A DNA stretch of 14,855 bases from an uncultured Bacilli bacterium (GCA_934122215.1 CAKOWF010000028.1:1-14855), one strand, 5' to 3'; shown: positions 6,244 to 13,412, numbered from the stretch's first letter. The notes: generated by a model from the letters alone, not told the origin. Translations and numbers: made by a program.

Positions 6244-7425
6244 TTATTCTCCAATTAATTCTAAAGTATCTTCTGCTATCATTAATTCCTCATTAGTTGG
6301 AATAACATATAATAATACTTTTGAATCATCACTACTTATTTTTATTTCTTCTCCTCTTACTTTATTTGCTTCATTATCTAAATAAATTCCTAAACAATTT
6401 AATTTATTTACTATAGCTTCTCTTGCTTCACTAGCATTTTCTCCTAAACCTGCAGTAAACACTATCATATCTACTCCATTAGCTTCTACATAGTACTCAG
6501 CAATATATTTTACTACTGTATCAACATATTTATTAAAAGCTAAAGTACATCTTTCATTTCCTTCTTTTACTCCAGCATATATATCTCTAAAATCACTATA
6601 TTCTCCACTTAATCCTAAGAAACCTGATTTTTTATTTAAATCATTCATTACTTCATCTAGTGATTTATTAGTATTTTCCATTACATAAGGAATAATTGAT
6701 GGATCAACATCTCCACTACGAGTTCCCATCATTATACCTGCTAGTGGTGTAAATCCCATAGTAGTATCTAAGCATTTTCCATTTTCTACAAGTGATAAAG
6801 ATCCTCCACTACCTAAGTGACATATAATTGCTTTATAATTATCTTTTCCTAATATTCTTGGAATTTGTTTACTTATATAGCAATGACTTGTTCCGTGGAA
6901 ACCATATTTACGAACTTTATAATTTGTATACCATTCATATGGTACTGGATATATATAGTTTACTTCTTCCATTGTTTGATGGAATGCTGTATCAAATACT
7001 CCAACCATTTTTACATTTGGTAAAGCTTTTTTTACTGCTTCAATTCCTAGTATATTAGCTGGATTATGTAAAGGAGCAAGTGGAATATATTTTTTTAAAT
7101 CTTCTATTACTTCATCAGTAATTATTACAGATTTATTATATTTATCTGCTCCATGTACTAATCTATGGCCTATTCCATCTATTTCATCTAATGATGATAT
7201 TATATTTAATGAAATTAATCTATCTAATAATACCTCTACTGCTACTGTATGATTAGGCATTTCTACTTCTTCTTTTATTTTTTCTCCATTATATTTTATT
7301 GTATAAAAACTATTTGGTAAAGTTACTCTTTCAAAGTATCCACTTGCTATACAAGTTTTACTAGTCATATCAAATAAACTGAATTTTAAAGAGCTACTAC
7401 CAGCATTTATTGACATTATTTTCAT
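6244..7425 (-). CDS. ackA: Acetate kinase, copy 1
   Basis: Acetate kinase converts acetyl phosphate and ADP to acetate and ATP, the energy-yielding step of fermentation. The 393-residue length and fold markers are normal: NAGSSSLKF (7-15), GHRLVHG with Arg88, APLHNP, FDTAFHQ with Asp145, GFHGTSH with His177, GTRSGDVDP with Arg236, and TNEELMIA at the end. The second histidine loop reads HLGSGGSL (203-210) where the family has HLGNGAS, so the asparagine equivalent to Asn211 of the Methanosarcina enzyme is Ser206. The hydrophobic acyl pocket looks conserved. It may still be an acetate kinase, or may prefer a different acyl phosphate. AAGGT precedes the ATG. It leads the ackA1-nrnA pair and is a diverged paralogue of the second ackA in this window. 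Confidence 0.93.
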   Translation of the reverse strand: MKIMSINAGSSSLKFSLFDMTSKTCIASGYFERVTLPNSFYTIKYNGEKIKEEVEMPNHTVAVEVLLDRLISLNIISSLDEIDGIGHRLVHGADKYNKSVIITDEVIEDLKKYIPLAPLHNPANILGIEAVKKALPNVKMVGVFDTAFHQTMEEVNYIYPVPYEWYTNYKVRKYGFHGTSHCYISKQIPRILGKDNYKAIICHLGSGGSLSLVENGKCLDTTMGFTPLAGIMMGTRSGDVDPSIIPYVMENTNKSLDEVMNDLNKKSGFLGLSGEYSDFRDIYAGVKEGNERCTLAFNKYVDTVVKYIAEYYVEANGVDMIVFTAGLGENASEAREAIVNKLNCLGIYLDNEANKVRGEEIKISSDDSKVLLYVIPTNEELMIAEDTLELIGE

Positions 7426-7450
7426 AAGTTACCTTCTTTCTACCAAGACC

Positions 7451-7479
7451 ATTATACTATAAAAAAAAAGATATTTAAA
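7451..7479 (-). promoter_or_regulatory. Probable promoter of ackA1-nrnA
   Basis: On the minus strand, TATAAT (7451-7456) has a weak -35, TTTAAA (7474-7479), at 17 bp spacing. A run of nine Ts lies within the spacer. It starts just after the end of the DUF1848 gene, which has no clear stem-loop terminator of its own. Confidence 0.55.
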
Positions 7480-7482
7480 GGT

Positions 7483-8370
7483 TTATTTTCTTATTTTAAT
7501 AATATCATCTTCTTTTAAATATCCTATTAATAAACTAGAATTTTTATCATGTAATTTAACATTTTTTTCAATATTTTTTTCATCATAATTTGCATAACAG
7601 TATTTACAGTAATGTTTACATGTATTATACATACCTATATCTACCATTTCTATACATTTACAATTTTTATTGTTTCTTGCTTTCCAAGACTTAAAATTAG
7701 TTTTTCCTGTTAATTTGAATGCTAGTTCATGAGAGATACAGTCTTTTTTTTGAAATCCATATTCTACTAAATTTCTTTCTTCGGAACATGTTTGAATTGT
7801 CATATTGTAACACTCTGCAATTTTACTAAAATTCTTACCTATTATTTCATAATCTAAATCAGTTATTTGTTTACTTTTTATAATATAATCATTTTTTCTT
7901 ACATTTTTATATTCATCCATAAATGATATAATTATATGTTTTACATAACCATTTAGTTTTAAACATAAACTATCAAATGATTTTATATGGTAATCTAAAT
8001 TATATTTATCACTTATAAATATTGGATCATATCTAACATATATATTGTCTTTATCTATTAATTTAGATAATTTTTTTATACTTTCTATTATAGTTCCCTT
8101 TGGTAGTACATTTGGTTCAATATCTTTTTTATATGGTGTCAATGTAATGTGAAATAATATTGGTTGTTTTATTTTATCTATATATTTTAAAATTGGAGTG
8201 GGATTTTTAGTACAAAATACTATAGCATCTACATCACTAAAGTATATTCTACTTACTAATTTAGGATTAAATGGATTTCTTACATCAACAAATCCTTCTT
8301 TATATCTATTCATAAACCATTCTGTATAGAATGCTACTACATCAGTTCTTCCACTTACATTTAATACCAT
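7483..8370 (-). CDS. DUF1848 family protein
   Basis: The sequence matches the DUF1848 family throughout. The N-terminus is LNVSGRTDVVAFYTEWFMNR, then RNPFNPKLVSR, VFCTKNPTP, HITLTPYKKDIEPN and RYDPIFISDKY. The end is VDIGMYNTCKHYCKYCYANY followed by LHDKNSSLLIGYL. A CxxxCxxC cluster at about 251, 255 and 258 sits near the C-terminus and may bind an Fe-S cluster or metal, as in radical-SAM-like proteins. The molecular function of the family is not established to my knowledge. The ATG at 8370 gives the start usual for the family (about 295 residues); an ATG three codons upstream overlaps the end of the DUF4186 gene. Both have weak ribosome binding sites, so translation is probably coupled to DUF4186. 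Confidence 0.88.
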   Translation of the reverse strand: MVLNVSGRTDVVAFYTEWFMNRYKEGFVDVRNPFNPKLVSRIYFSDVDAIVFCTKNPTPILKYIDKIKQPILFHITLTPYKKDIEPNVLPKGTIIESIKKLSKLIDKDNIYVRYDPIFISDKYNLDYHIKSFDSLCLKLNGYVKHIIISFMDEYKNVRKNDYIIKSKQITDLDYEIIGKNFSKIAECYNMTIQTCSEERNLVEYGFQKKDCISHELAFKLTGKTNFKSWKARNNKNCKCIEMVDIGMYNTCKHYCKYCYANYDEKNIEKNVKLHDKNSSLLIGYLKEDDIIKIRK

Positions 8371-8371
8371 A

Positions 8372-8707
8372 TTAATCATCCATTTCTTTTTTTATCCATA
8401 ACATTATTATATTTACAATGTATTTTATTTCTTTTTCAGTTAAATCATGATAAGGATCAATATGATGCCACTTATATAAACATCCTCTACAACAAGTAGC
8501 TGTAGCATGTTCAGCTATAAAAACTGGATGTCCTTTCATAGGTGTTTGTTTTCCATCTTTTGGATTATTTTTTATTAATCTTGTTTTTATAAAATCATAA
8601 GCATGTTTTTCTATTAGTTCTAATCCTTTTTCTTTTACATAAATTTTATCTTTTTCTTTTAGATGAAAACTATTTCTAAATTTTGATTTTTGTAATTCTT
8701 CTAACAT
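8372..8707 (-). CDS. DUF4186 family protein
   Basis: The protein has about 111 residues and matches DUF4186 from end to end: LQKSKFRNSFHL, then KHAYDFIKTRL, NPKDGKQTPMKGHPVF, EHATATCCRGCLYKWH and a final helix. Two adjacent cysteines and a third (72, 73, 76) with nearby histidines (67 and 81) suggest a metal site. The biochemical role of the family is unknown to me. The start ATG at 8707 has no recognisable ribosome binding site; an in-frame TTG two codons upstream has none either. It begins right after the ackA2 terminator, so it is either expressed by read-through or from a promoter I cannot identify. It is followed by, and slightly overlaps, the DUF1848 gene. Confidence 0.86.
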   Translation of the reverse strand: MLEELQKSKFRNSFHLKEKDKIYVKEKGLELIEKHAYDFIKTRLIKNNPKDGKQTPMKGHPVFIAEHATATCCRGCLYKWHHIDPYHDLTEKEIKYIVNIIMLWIKKEMDD

Positions 8708-8711
8708 TTTC

Positions 8712-8734
8712 AAAAAAGAACTATTTCTAGTTCT
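8712..8734 (-). terminator. Intrinsic terminator of ackA2
   Basis: Arms AGAACTA and TAGTTCT close a GAAA tetraloop on the minus strand and are followed by six Ts. The TAG stop of ackA2 spans the end of one arm and the start of the loop. This is one of the best terminators in the window. Confidence 0.85.
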
Positions 8735-9920
8735 CTCTTAGTGCATATGTATCACGTGCTATCATAAGTTCTTCGTCTGTAGCAATAACATATGCTGGTA
8801 TTTTTGAACTATCTTTTGTAATAATTCCTTCTATACCTTTTCTTACTATTGTTTCATCATTTTTCTTTTCATCTAAAATAATACCTAAAGATGTTAATTT
8901 TTTAAGAGTTTCACCTCTTATTATAGAGTCATTTTCTCCTCCACCTGCTGTAAAGCATATAGCATCTACAACTCCATTTAATTTAACATAATATTTTGCT
9001 ATATAATCTACTATTTTATCTGTATACATATCAAATGCTAAAATAACCTTTTCTTCATTAGCATAGAAAGCTCTATCTAGATCTCTTAAATCGCTCATAC
9101 CAGCAATTCCTTCTAAACCACTTTCTTTATTTAACATACTATCTATCTTTTCTAAATTAAATCCTGTTTTTTTCATTATATAGTTTAGCATTGTATAGTC
9201 AATGTCCCCACTACGAGTTCCCATCATAATCCCAGCATTTGGAGTAAATCCCATAGAAGTATCTATGCATTTTCCTTCTTCTATAGCTGATATACTTGCC
9301 CCATTACCTATATGACATATTATTAAGTTTGGATTTTCTTTATTTAGTATTTTTTTCATTTGTTCAGTTATAAATCTATGACTTAATCCGTGGAATCCAT
9401 ATTTACGAACATGATATTTTACATACCATTCATATGGAACAGGATAAAGATATGTTTTTTCTTTCATAGTTTGATGAAATGCTGTATCAAAACATGCTAC
9501 TTCTAAAGCATTTGGAATAGCTTTCATAAATACTTTTACACCCATTAAATTAGCTGGATTATGAAGTGGCGCTAATTCTGATATTGATTCTATTTCTTGT
9601 ATTACTCTATCATCTATTACTACACTTCTTGAATATTTATTTCCACCATGTACTATTCTATGACCTACAGCTTCTATTTCATTTAAATTTTTAATCATTT
9701 TTTGTTCTATTAATTCATCTAATAAAATTTTTACTGCTTCTTCATGGTTTTTTATTTCAACATCTTTTCCAATTTTTTCTTCTCCTATACGGATACTATA
9801 ATTACTACCTTCTAGTCCAATTCTATCAAAAGTACCTTTCATTAATACTTTTTCTTCTGGCATATCATATAAACGAAATTTTAAGGTAGAACTTCCTGCA
9901 TTTACTGATAATAATTTCAT
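8727..9920 (-). CDS. ackA: Acetate kinase, copy 2
   Basis: This 397-residue enzyme has the complete acetate kinase signature: NAGSSTLKF, GHRIVHGG with Arg88, APLHNP, FDTAFHQ with Asp145, GFHGLSH with His177, HIGNGASI (203-210) with the canonical asparagine at 206, GTRSGDID and TDEELMIA. It makes ATP from acetyl phosphate and ADP. It is closer to the canonical enzyme than copy 1, though its substrate-loop motif reads HGLSHR rather than HGTSHR. AAGGAGGT sits 4 nt before the ATG, the strongest ribosome binding site in the window. It follows the phosphatase gene by 10 nt and is the last gene of the lysS operon, closed by a strong terminator. Confidence 0.95.
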   Translation of the reverse strand: MKLLSVNAGSSTLKFRLYDMPEEKVLMKGTFDRIGLEGSNYSIRIGEEKIGKDVEIKNHEEAVKILLDELIEQKMIKNLNEIEAVGHRIVHGGNKYSRSVVIDDRVIQEIESISELAPLHNPANLMGVKVFMKAIPNALEVACFDTAFHQTMKEKTYLYPVPYEWYVKYHVRKYGFHGLSHRFITEQMKKILNKENPNLIICHIGNGASISAIEEGKCIDTSMGFTPNAGIMMGTRSGDIDYTMLNYIMKKTGFNLEKIDSMLNKESGLEGIAGMSDLRDLDRAFYANEEKVILAFDMYTDKIVDYIAKYYVKLNGVVDAICFTAGGGENDSIIRGETLKKLTSLGIILDEKKNDETIVRKGIEGIITKDSSKIPAYVIATDEELMIARDTYALREN

Positions 9921-9930
9921 AATAACCTCC

Positions 9931-10464
9931 TTAATTTAGTATATAATGTTCAAATGATGCATTTGTTGACTCATATTTCATTAAATCTCCATCTTCTGGA
10001 AATCCATTAAAATAATAATATAATACACGAGCTATACCACTATGTGTTACAAGTAGTACCTTCTTATCTGAATAGTTAATTGATATATCATTTAATAATG
10101 ATGATATTCTATTAAATAATTCCCCTATGCTTTCCGCTTTTTTATATTGAATATTTTTCTTTATATTCCAATAATCATTTAAATTTATTTTATGTCTTTC
10201 TAAACCTTCAAATTCACCATGATTTCTACTAACTAGTCTATCATCATATATAATAGGTATATTTGGAGCAGCTAAAGCAGCCGTTTCTTTTGTTCTTAAT
10301 TTTGGAGAACAAATAACTAAATCTATTTTAGCTTCTTTAACTTTTTCTCTTAATGAAATGGCTTGTTTTTTTCCATTTTCATTTAATAATGTTTCCATAT
10401 TACCTTGCATTATACCTGTTTTATTTTCGTTAGTTTCACCATGTCTAATTACATATAAATCCAT
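9931..10464 (-). CDS. Histidine phosphatase (phosphoglycerate mutase-like)
   Basis: The 177-residue protein has the branch 1 histidine phosphatase core: IRHGETNEN with catalytic His8, CSPKLRTKETA with Arg57, the acid region around HGEFEG (Glu84), and LLVTHSGI with the second histidine at 141. Members remove phosphate from small metabolites or sugars. The substrate cannot be told from sequence; cofactor-dependent phosphoglycerate mutases are longer, so a phosphatase is more likely. The start ATG overlaps the lysS stop as TAATG, a classic translational coupling. It has no separate ribosome binding site beyond the end of lysS, and ackA2 follows 10 nt after its stop. Confidence 0.88.
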   Translation of the reverse strand: MDLYVIRHGETNENKTGIMQGNMETLLNENGKKQAISLREKVKEAKIDLVICSPKLRTKETAALAAPNIPIIYDDRLVSRNHGEFEGLERHKINLNDYWNIKKNIQYKKAESIGELFNRISSLLNDISINYSDKKVLLVTHSGIARVLYYYFNGFPEDGDLMKYESTNASFEHYILN

Positions 10465-11948
10465 TAATCTTCTGGTTTCATTAGTGGGAATAATAATACA
10501 TCTCTAATTGAATCTTGTTCTGTGAATAACATAATTAATCTATCAATTCCAAAACCAATTCCACCTGCTGGAGGCATACCATATTCTAGTGCTTCAATGA
10601 AATCCATATCAATATCAGTTGCTTCATCATTTCCTAGTTCTCTTTCTTTGATTTGCTCTTCAAATCTTTCTAATTGATCTATTGGGTCATTTAATTCTGT
10701 GTATGCATTAGCGCATTCTCCACCTGCTATAAATAATTCAAAACGATCTACAAATCTTGGATCATTTGGATTTTTCTTAGTAAGTGGTGATATTTCTACT
10801 GGATGACCATAAAGGAAAGTAGGTTGAATTAAAGTTTTTTCAACAAATTCTTCAAAGAATAAATTTATTATATGTCCTACAGTATGTTCATGATCTTTTA
10901 CTTCTATTTTATTGTCTGCTGCTAGTTTTAATGCTTCTTCTACAGTCATTTCTTTACTAAAATCTATTCCTGTCACTTCTTTTATAGCATCTACCATTGA
11001 TATTCTTTTCCATGGACCTTTTAAATCTATTTCATATCCTCTATAATTGAATGTTGTTTTACCAAATACCTTATTTGCTATTTCTAAATACATTTCTTCT
11101 GTTAAATCCATCATTCCATTTAAATCTGAATATGCTTCATATATTTCCATCATTGTAAACTCAGGATTATGATTTAAGTCCATTCCTTCATTTCTGAATG
11201 TTTTTCCTATTTCATAGACTTTTTCCATACCACCAACTAATAATCTTTTTAGATTTAATTCTAATGCTATTCTTAAATACATATCTAAGTCTTGTGCATT
11301 ATGGTGTGTTATAAATGGACGTGCTGATGCACCAGTTAATAATGATGTTAAAATAGGTGTTTCTACTTCTACAAAGCCTTTGTTATCTAAGTAATTTTGA
11401 ATACATCTTATTATTTTAGGTCTTGTGAAAGCTATTCTTCTAGATTCATCATTCATTATTAAATCTACATATCTTCTTCTATATCTTTCTTCTTTATCTG
11501 TTAAACCATGAAATTTTTCTGGTAATGGTTTTAATGCTTTTACTAAATGTGTATATTCTAAACATTTGATTGTTATTTCTCCTGTACCAGTTTTCATTAC
11601 TTTTCCTTTTACACCAACTATATCTCCAAGATCTGCTGTTTTAAATAAGTTATATATTTCTTCTCCAACATCATTTATTGATATGTATATTTGTATTGAT
11701 CCAAATTTATCTTTAATTGAAAAGAAACTAGCTTTACCCATTTTTCTAATGAACATTATTCTTCCTACTACTATTTCAATATTATTTTGTTCTTCTAATT
11801 CATCATGTGATAAATCAGAATATTTTTCTTTTACTTCATTAGAGTACATAGTTCTATCAAATCTATGTCCAAATGGATCTATTCCTAATTCTTTAAATTT
11901 ATCTAATTTTCCTCTTCTTACTAATTCTTGTTCTGTAAAATCTCTCAT
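10464..11948 (-). CDS. lysS: Lysyl-tRNA synthetase, class II
   Basis: LysS charges tRNA-Lys with lysine in the cytosol. The 494-residue length is normal. The N-terminal OB-fold anticodon-binding domain covers about residues 55-140, including VVGRIMFIRKMGKASFFSI. The class II catalytic core has motif 1 around GFVEVETPIL, motif 2 as FRNEGMDLNHNPEFTMME (251-268) and motif 3 as GGIGFGIDRL (from 462). GAGGTG sits 5 nt before the ATG. It is followed without a gap by the phosphatase gene and preceded 75 nt upstream by dus. No T-box leader is visible in the short upstream gap. Confidence 0.97.
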   Translation of the reverse strand: MRDFTEQELVRRGKLDKFKELGIDPFGHRFDRTMYSNEVKEKYSDLSHDELEEQNNIEIVVGRIMFIRKMGKASFFSIKDKFGSIQIYISINDVGEEIYNLFKTADLGDIVGVKGKVMKTGTGEITIKCLEYTHLVKALKPLPEKFHGLTDKEERYRRRYVDLIMNDESRRIAFTRPKIIRCIQNYLDNKGFVEVETPILTSLLTGASARPFITHHNAQDLDMYLRIALELNLKRLLVGGMEKVYEIGKTFRNEGMDLNHNPEFTMMEIYEAYSDLNGMMDLTEEMYLEIANKVFGKTTFNYRGYEIDLKGPWKRISMVDAIKEVTGIDFSKEMTVEEALKLAADNKIEVKDHEHTVGHIINLFFEEFVEKTLIQPTFLYGHPVEISPLTKKNPNDPRFVDRFELFIAGGECANAYTELNDPIDQLERFEEQIKERELGNDEATDIDMDFIEALEYGMPPAGGIGFGIDRLIMLFTEQDSIRDVLLFPLMKPED

Positions 11949-11995
11949 ACATTCACCTCTTCATACTGAACTATTTATATATTAACATAAATTCA

Positions 11996-12022
11996 CTTAT
12001 AAATATAGCGATTTTTTGTCAA
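11996..12022 (-). promoter_or_regulatory. Possible promoter of lysS
   Basis: A perfect TTGACA (12017-12022, minus strand) starts one base after the dus stop. The best nearby -10, TATAAG (11996-12001), is only 15 bp away, which is short. There is no terminator between dus and lysS, so lysS may also be read from the dus promoter. Confidence 0.35.
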
Positions 12023-12023
12023 T

Positions 12024-13001
12024 TTACTTATTTTGTTCTATAAAATCATCTATTTGTTTTAAAAATTCTTCTTTTGTTTTTGTTTTAAATATTGCTTCTT
12101 TTAGTTTTGTACTATTTTCTAATCCTTTTAAATACCACGCTGCATGTGTTCGCATTTCTAGTAAGGCAAGTTTTTCTCCTTTTGTTTCTTCTAATAATTT
12201 ATAGTGTCTTTTTACCATTTCCATTTTTTCTTTTAGTGATACTTTTATTGGTTCTTTTCCAGTGTTCAAATATTCTATGCATTCTTTTATTAGCCAAGGA
12301 TTTCCTAGTACTCCTCTACCTATCATTACTGCATCACATTTTGTTTCTTCTAACATTCTTTTGGCATCATAACAAGATTTTATATCTCCATTTCCTATTA
12401 CTGGAATTGTTACATTTTCTTTTACTTCTTTTATAATATTCCAATCAGCTTTTCCTGTATATCCTTGAGCTCTAGTTCTAGGATGTACTGTTATAGCACT
12501 TGCTCCAGCACGCTCTATCATTTTAGCTATTTCTACAGCATTTATACTATTACTATCCCATCCACTTCTTATTTTTACTGTTACTGGTACATTTACTGAC
12601 TTTACTACATTTGATACTATTTCATATACTTTTTCTGGATTTTTAAGTAATGCACTACCAGCTTGATTTTTGATTGCTACTTTAGGTACAGGACAACCCA
12701 TATTTATATCTATAATATCTGGTTTCATAGTTTTTTCTATATATTTTGCTGCTTTTACAAATGATTCTTTATCACTTCCAAATATCTGTTGAGCTATTGG
12801 TCTTTCCATATCCGTCATGTATAACATATCTATTGTTTTTTTTGATTCATATGATATTGCTTTATCACTTACCATTTCAGCATATATAAGTCCTGCTCCC
12901 ATTTCTTTTATAATTGTTCTATAAGCACTATTTGATATACCAGCCATAGGAGCTAAAACAACATTATTTTTTATTTCAACATTTCCAATATTCCATTTCA
13001 T
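12024..13001 (-). CDS. dusB: tRNA-dihydrouridine synthase (DusB type)
   Basis: Dus enzymes use FMN and NADPH to reduce uridines in the tRNA D-loop. The 325-residue protein shows the TIM-barrel motifs in order: LAPMAGISN (FMN binding, about 16-24), INMGCPVPK with catalytic Cys103, VKIRSGW (142-148), HPRTRAQGYTG (from 173), VIGNGDI (201-207) and IGRGVLGNPW for the FMN phosphate. These fit DusB, the type commonly found next to lysS in Firmicutes. GGAGGT lies 5 nt before the ATG. It is the first gene of the dus-lysS-phosphatase-ackA2 block, with an extended -10 promoter about 25 bp upstream of the start. Confidence 0.94.
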   Translation of the reverse strand: MKWNIGNVEIKNNVVLAPMAGISNSAYRTIIKEMGAGLIYAEMVSDKAISYESKKTIDMLYMTDMERPIAQQIFGSDKESFVKAAKYIEKTMKPDIIDINMGCPVPKVAIKNQAGSALLKNPEKVYEIVSNVVKSVNVPVTVKIRSGWDSNSINAVEIAKMIERAGASAITVHPRTRAQGYTGKADWNIIKEVKENVTIPVIGNGDIKSCYDAKRMLEETKCDAVMIGRGVLGNPWLIKECIEYLNTGKEPIKVSLKEKMEMVKRHYKLLEETKGEKLALLEMRTHAAWYLKGLENSTKLKEAIFKTKTKEEFLKQIDDFIEQNK

Positions 13002-13025
13002 ACTGTACCTCCAAACATTTAATTT

Positions 13026-13034
13026 ATTATATCA
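13026..13034 (-). promoter_or_regulatory. Extended -10 promoter of dus
   Basis: The minus strand reads TGATATAAT, a full extended -10 (TGnTATAAT). The -35 position has only TTTTAA, but an extended -10 can do without a good -35. Confidence 0.6.
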
Positions 13035-13090
13035 TTATTTTATTTAAATTAAAATTATAATTTTTTTAGGTATTTTTGTAAAACTTAATA

Positions 13091-13099
13091 TGATATATA
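13091..13099 (+). promoter_or_regulatory. Probable promoter of toxin-like peptide gene, copy 1
   Basis: TGATATATA resembles an extended -10. No good -35 lies at 16-18 bp. Transcription would start near 13104-13106, giving a leader of about 55 nt. Confidence 0.4.
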
Positions 13100-13160
13100 T
13101 GAGAGCATATCTAATGCGTTAGTATATTCCTTGCTTTTCTTAGAAAGTGAGGTGGTAGTT

Positions 13161-13238
13161 ATGACACATAGAGAACAAAAACTTTATGTTATCATTTTAC
13201 TCCTATTACTTTTAATATTTTATATTTTAAGTAAATAA
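13161..13238 (+). CDS. Toxin-like hydrophobic peptide (25 residues), copy 1
   Basis: The peptide starts with a polar, charged stretch (MTHREQK), continues with a single uninterrupted hydrophobic segment of Leu, Ile, Val, Phe and Tyr (residues 8-23, with a run of six leucines), and ends SK. GAGGTGG precedes the ATG at suitable spacing. The small size, single membrane span and charged ends fit type I toxin peptides. In composition it recalls the Ibs peptides of Escherichia coli, but I see no sequence homology to a named family. The coding region is followed at once by the antisense RNA terminator hairpin and then the mRNA's own terminator. The same peptide is encoded without change in copy 2. 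Toxin function is inferred from the locus layout. Confidence 0.75.
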   Translation: MTHREQKLYVIILLLLLLIFYILSK

Positions 13239-13272
13239 AAAAATATCCTAACGCCACAGGGGGTCGTTAGGA
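13237..13272 (-). terminator. Terminator of antisense RNA, copy 1
   Basis: Arms TCCTAACG (13246-13253) and CGTTAGGA (13265-13272) form a perfect 8 bp stem. On the minus strand it is followed by TA and then seven Ts. There is no T run on the plus side, so it terminates only the antisense transcript. Confidence 0.75.
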
Positions 13273-13320
13273 ATCCTTCCTATAAAGGAATATACCTAAC
13301 ATGAGCCATTAGGTATGTTC
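13237..13320 (-). ncRNA. Predicted antisense antitoxin RNA, copy 1 (about 84 nt)
   Basis: A minus-strand promoter predicts a start near 13320, and an intrinsic terminator ends at about 13237, just over the peptide gene's stop codon. The RNA would be fully complementary to the 3' untranslated region of the peptide mRNA, including that mRNA's terminator hairpin. It fits a cis-encoded type I antitoxin. Both ends are predicted, not measured. Confidence 0.65.
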
Positions 13321-13326
13321 TCTTTT
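13292..13326 (+). terminator. Terminator of peptide mRNA, copy 1
   Basis: Arms ATACCTAA (13292-13299) and TTAGGTAT (13309-13316), with a 9 nt loop, are followed by GTTCTCTTTT. Confidence 0.7.
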
Positions 13327-13355
13327 ATTATATACAATTTATATTATTTATTCAA
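13327..13355 (-). promoter_or_regulatory. Promoter of antisense RNA, copy 1
   Basis: On the minus strand, TTGAAT (13350-13355) and TATAAT (13327-13332) are exactly 17 bp apart and point back into the repeat. This is a much stronger promoter than that of the peptide gene, as usual for type I antitoxins. Confidence 0.75.
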
Positions 13356-13412
13356 TGTTTTCTTATAAATTAATTTTTTTATTAAATTCAGGTATTTTTG
13401 TAAAACTTAATA

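Larger units (their letters stand above)
13068..13356 (+). repeat. Tandem element, copy 1 (289 bp)
   Basis: This segment recurs 322 bp downstream. The first 207 bp (13068-13274) are identical in both copies. The rest differs at a few sites with two compensating 1 nt indels. Each copy contains a peptide gene, two terminators and a promoter on the opposite strand. With copy 2 it fills nearly all of the 687 bp between dus and sufB; the 33 bp between the copies is plain AT-rich sequence in which I see nothing. Confidence 0.95.

Noticed and set aside
7461..7482. Intrinsic terminator after the DUF1848 gene
   Set aside because: There is a run of nine Ts on the minus strand but only a weak, long-looped AT stem before it.
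7483..8370. Calling the DUF1848 protein a radical SAM enzyme
   Set aside because: The CxxxCxxC cluster is at the C-terminal end rather than near the N-terminus of a TIM barrel, so the motif alone does not support that activity.
9931..10464. Glycolytic phosphoglycerate mutase (gpmA)
   Set aside because: The protein is about 70 residues shorter than the cofactor-dependent mutase and lacks its typical inserts; a general histidine phosphatase is the safer call.
11949..12023. T-box riboswitch upstream of lysS
   Set aside because: The gap is only 75 nt, with no T-box sequence, specifier stem or terminator hairpin.
13161..13238. SpoVM-like peptide partner of SpoIVA
   Set aside because: Similar length, but SpoVM is an amphipathic helix with a conserved Pro and Arg pattern; this peptide is a straight Leu-rich membrane span and is not next to spoIVA.
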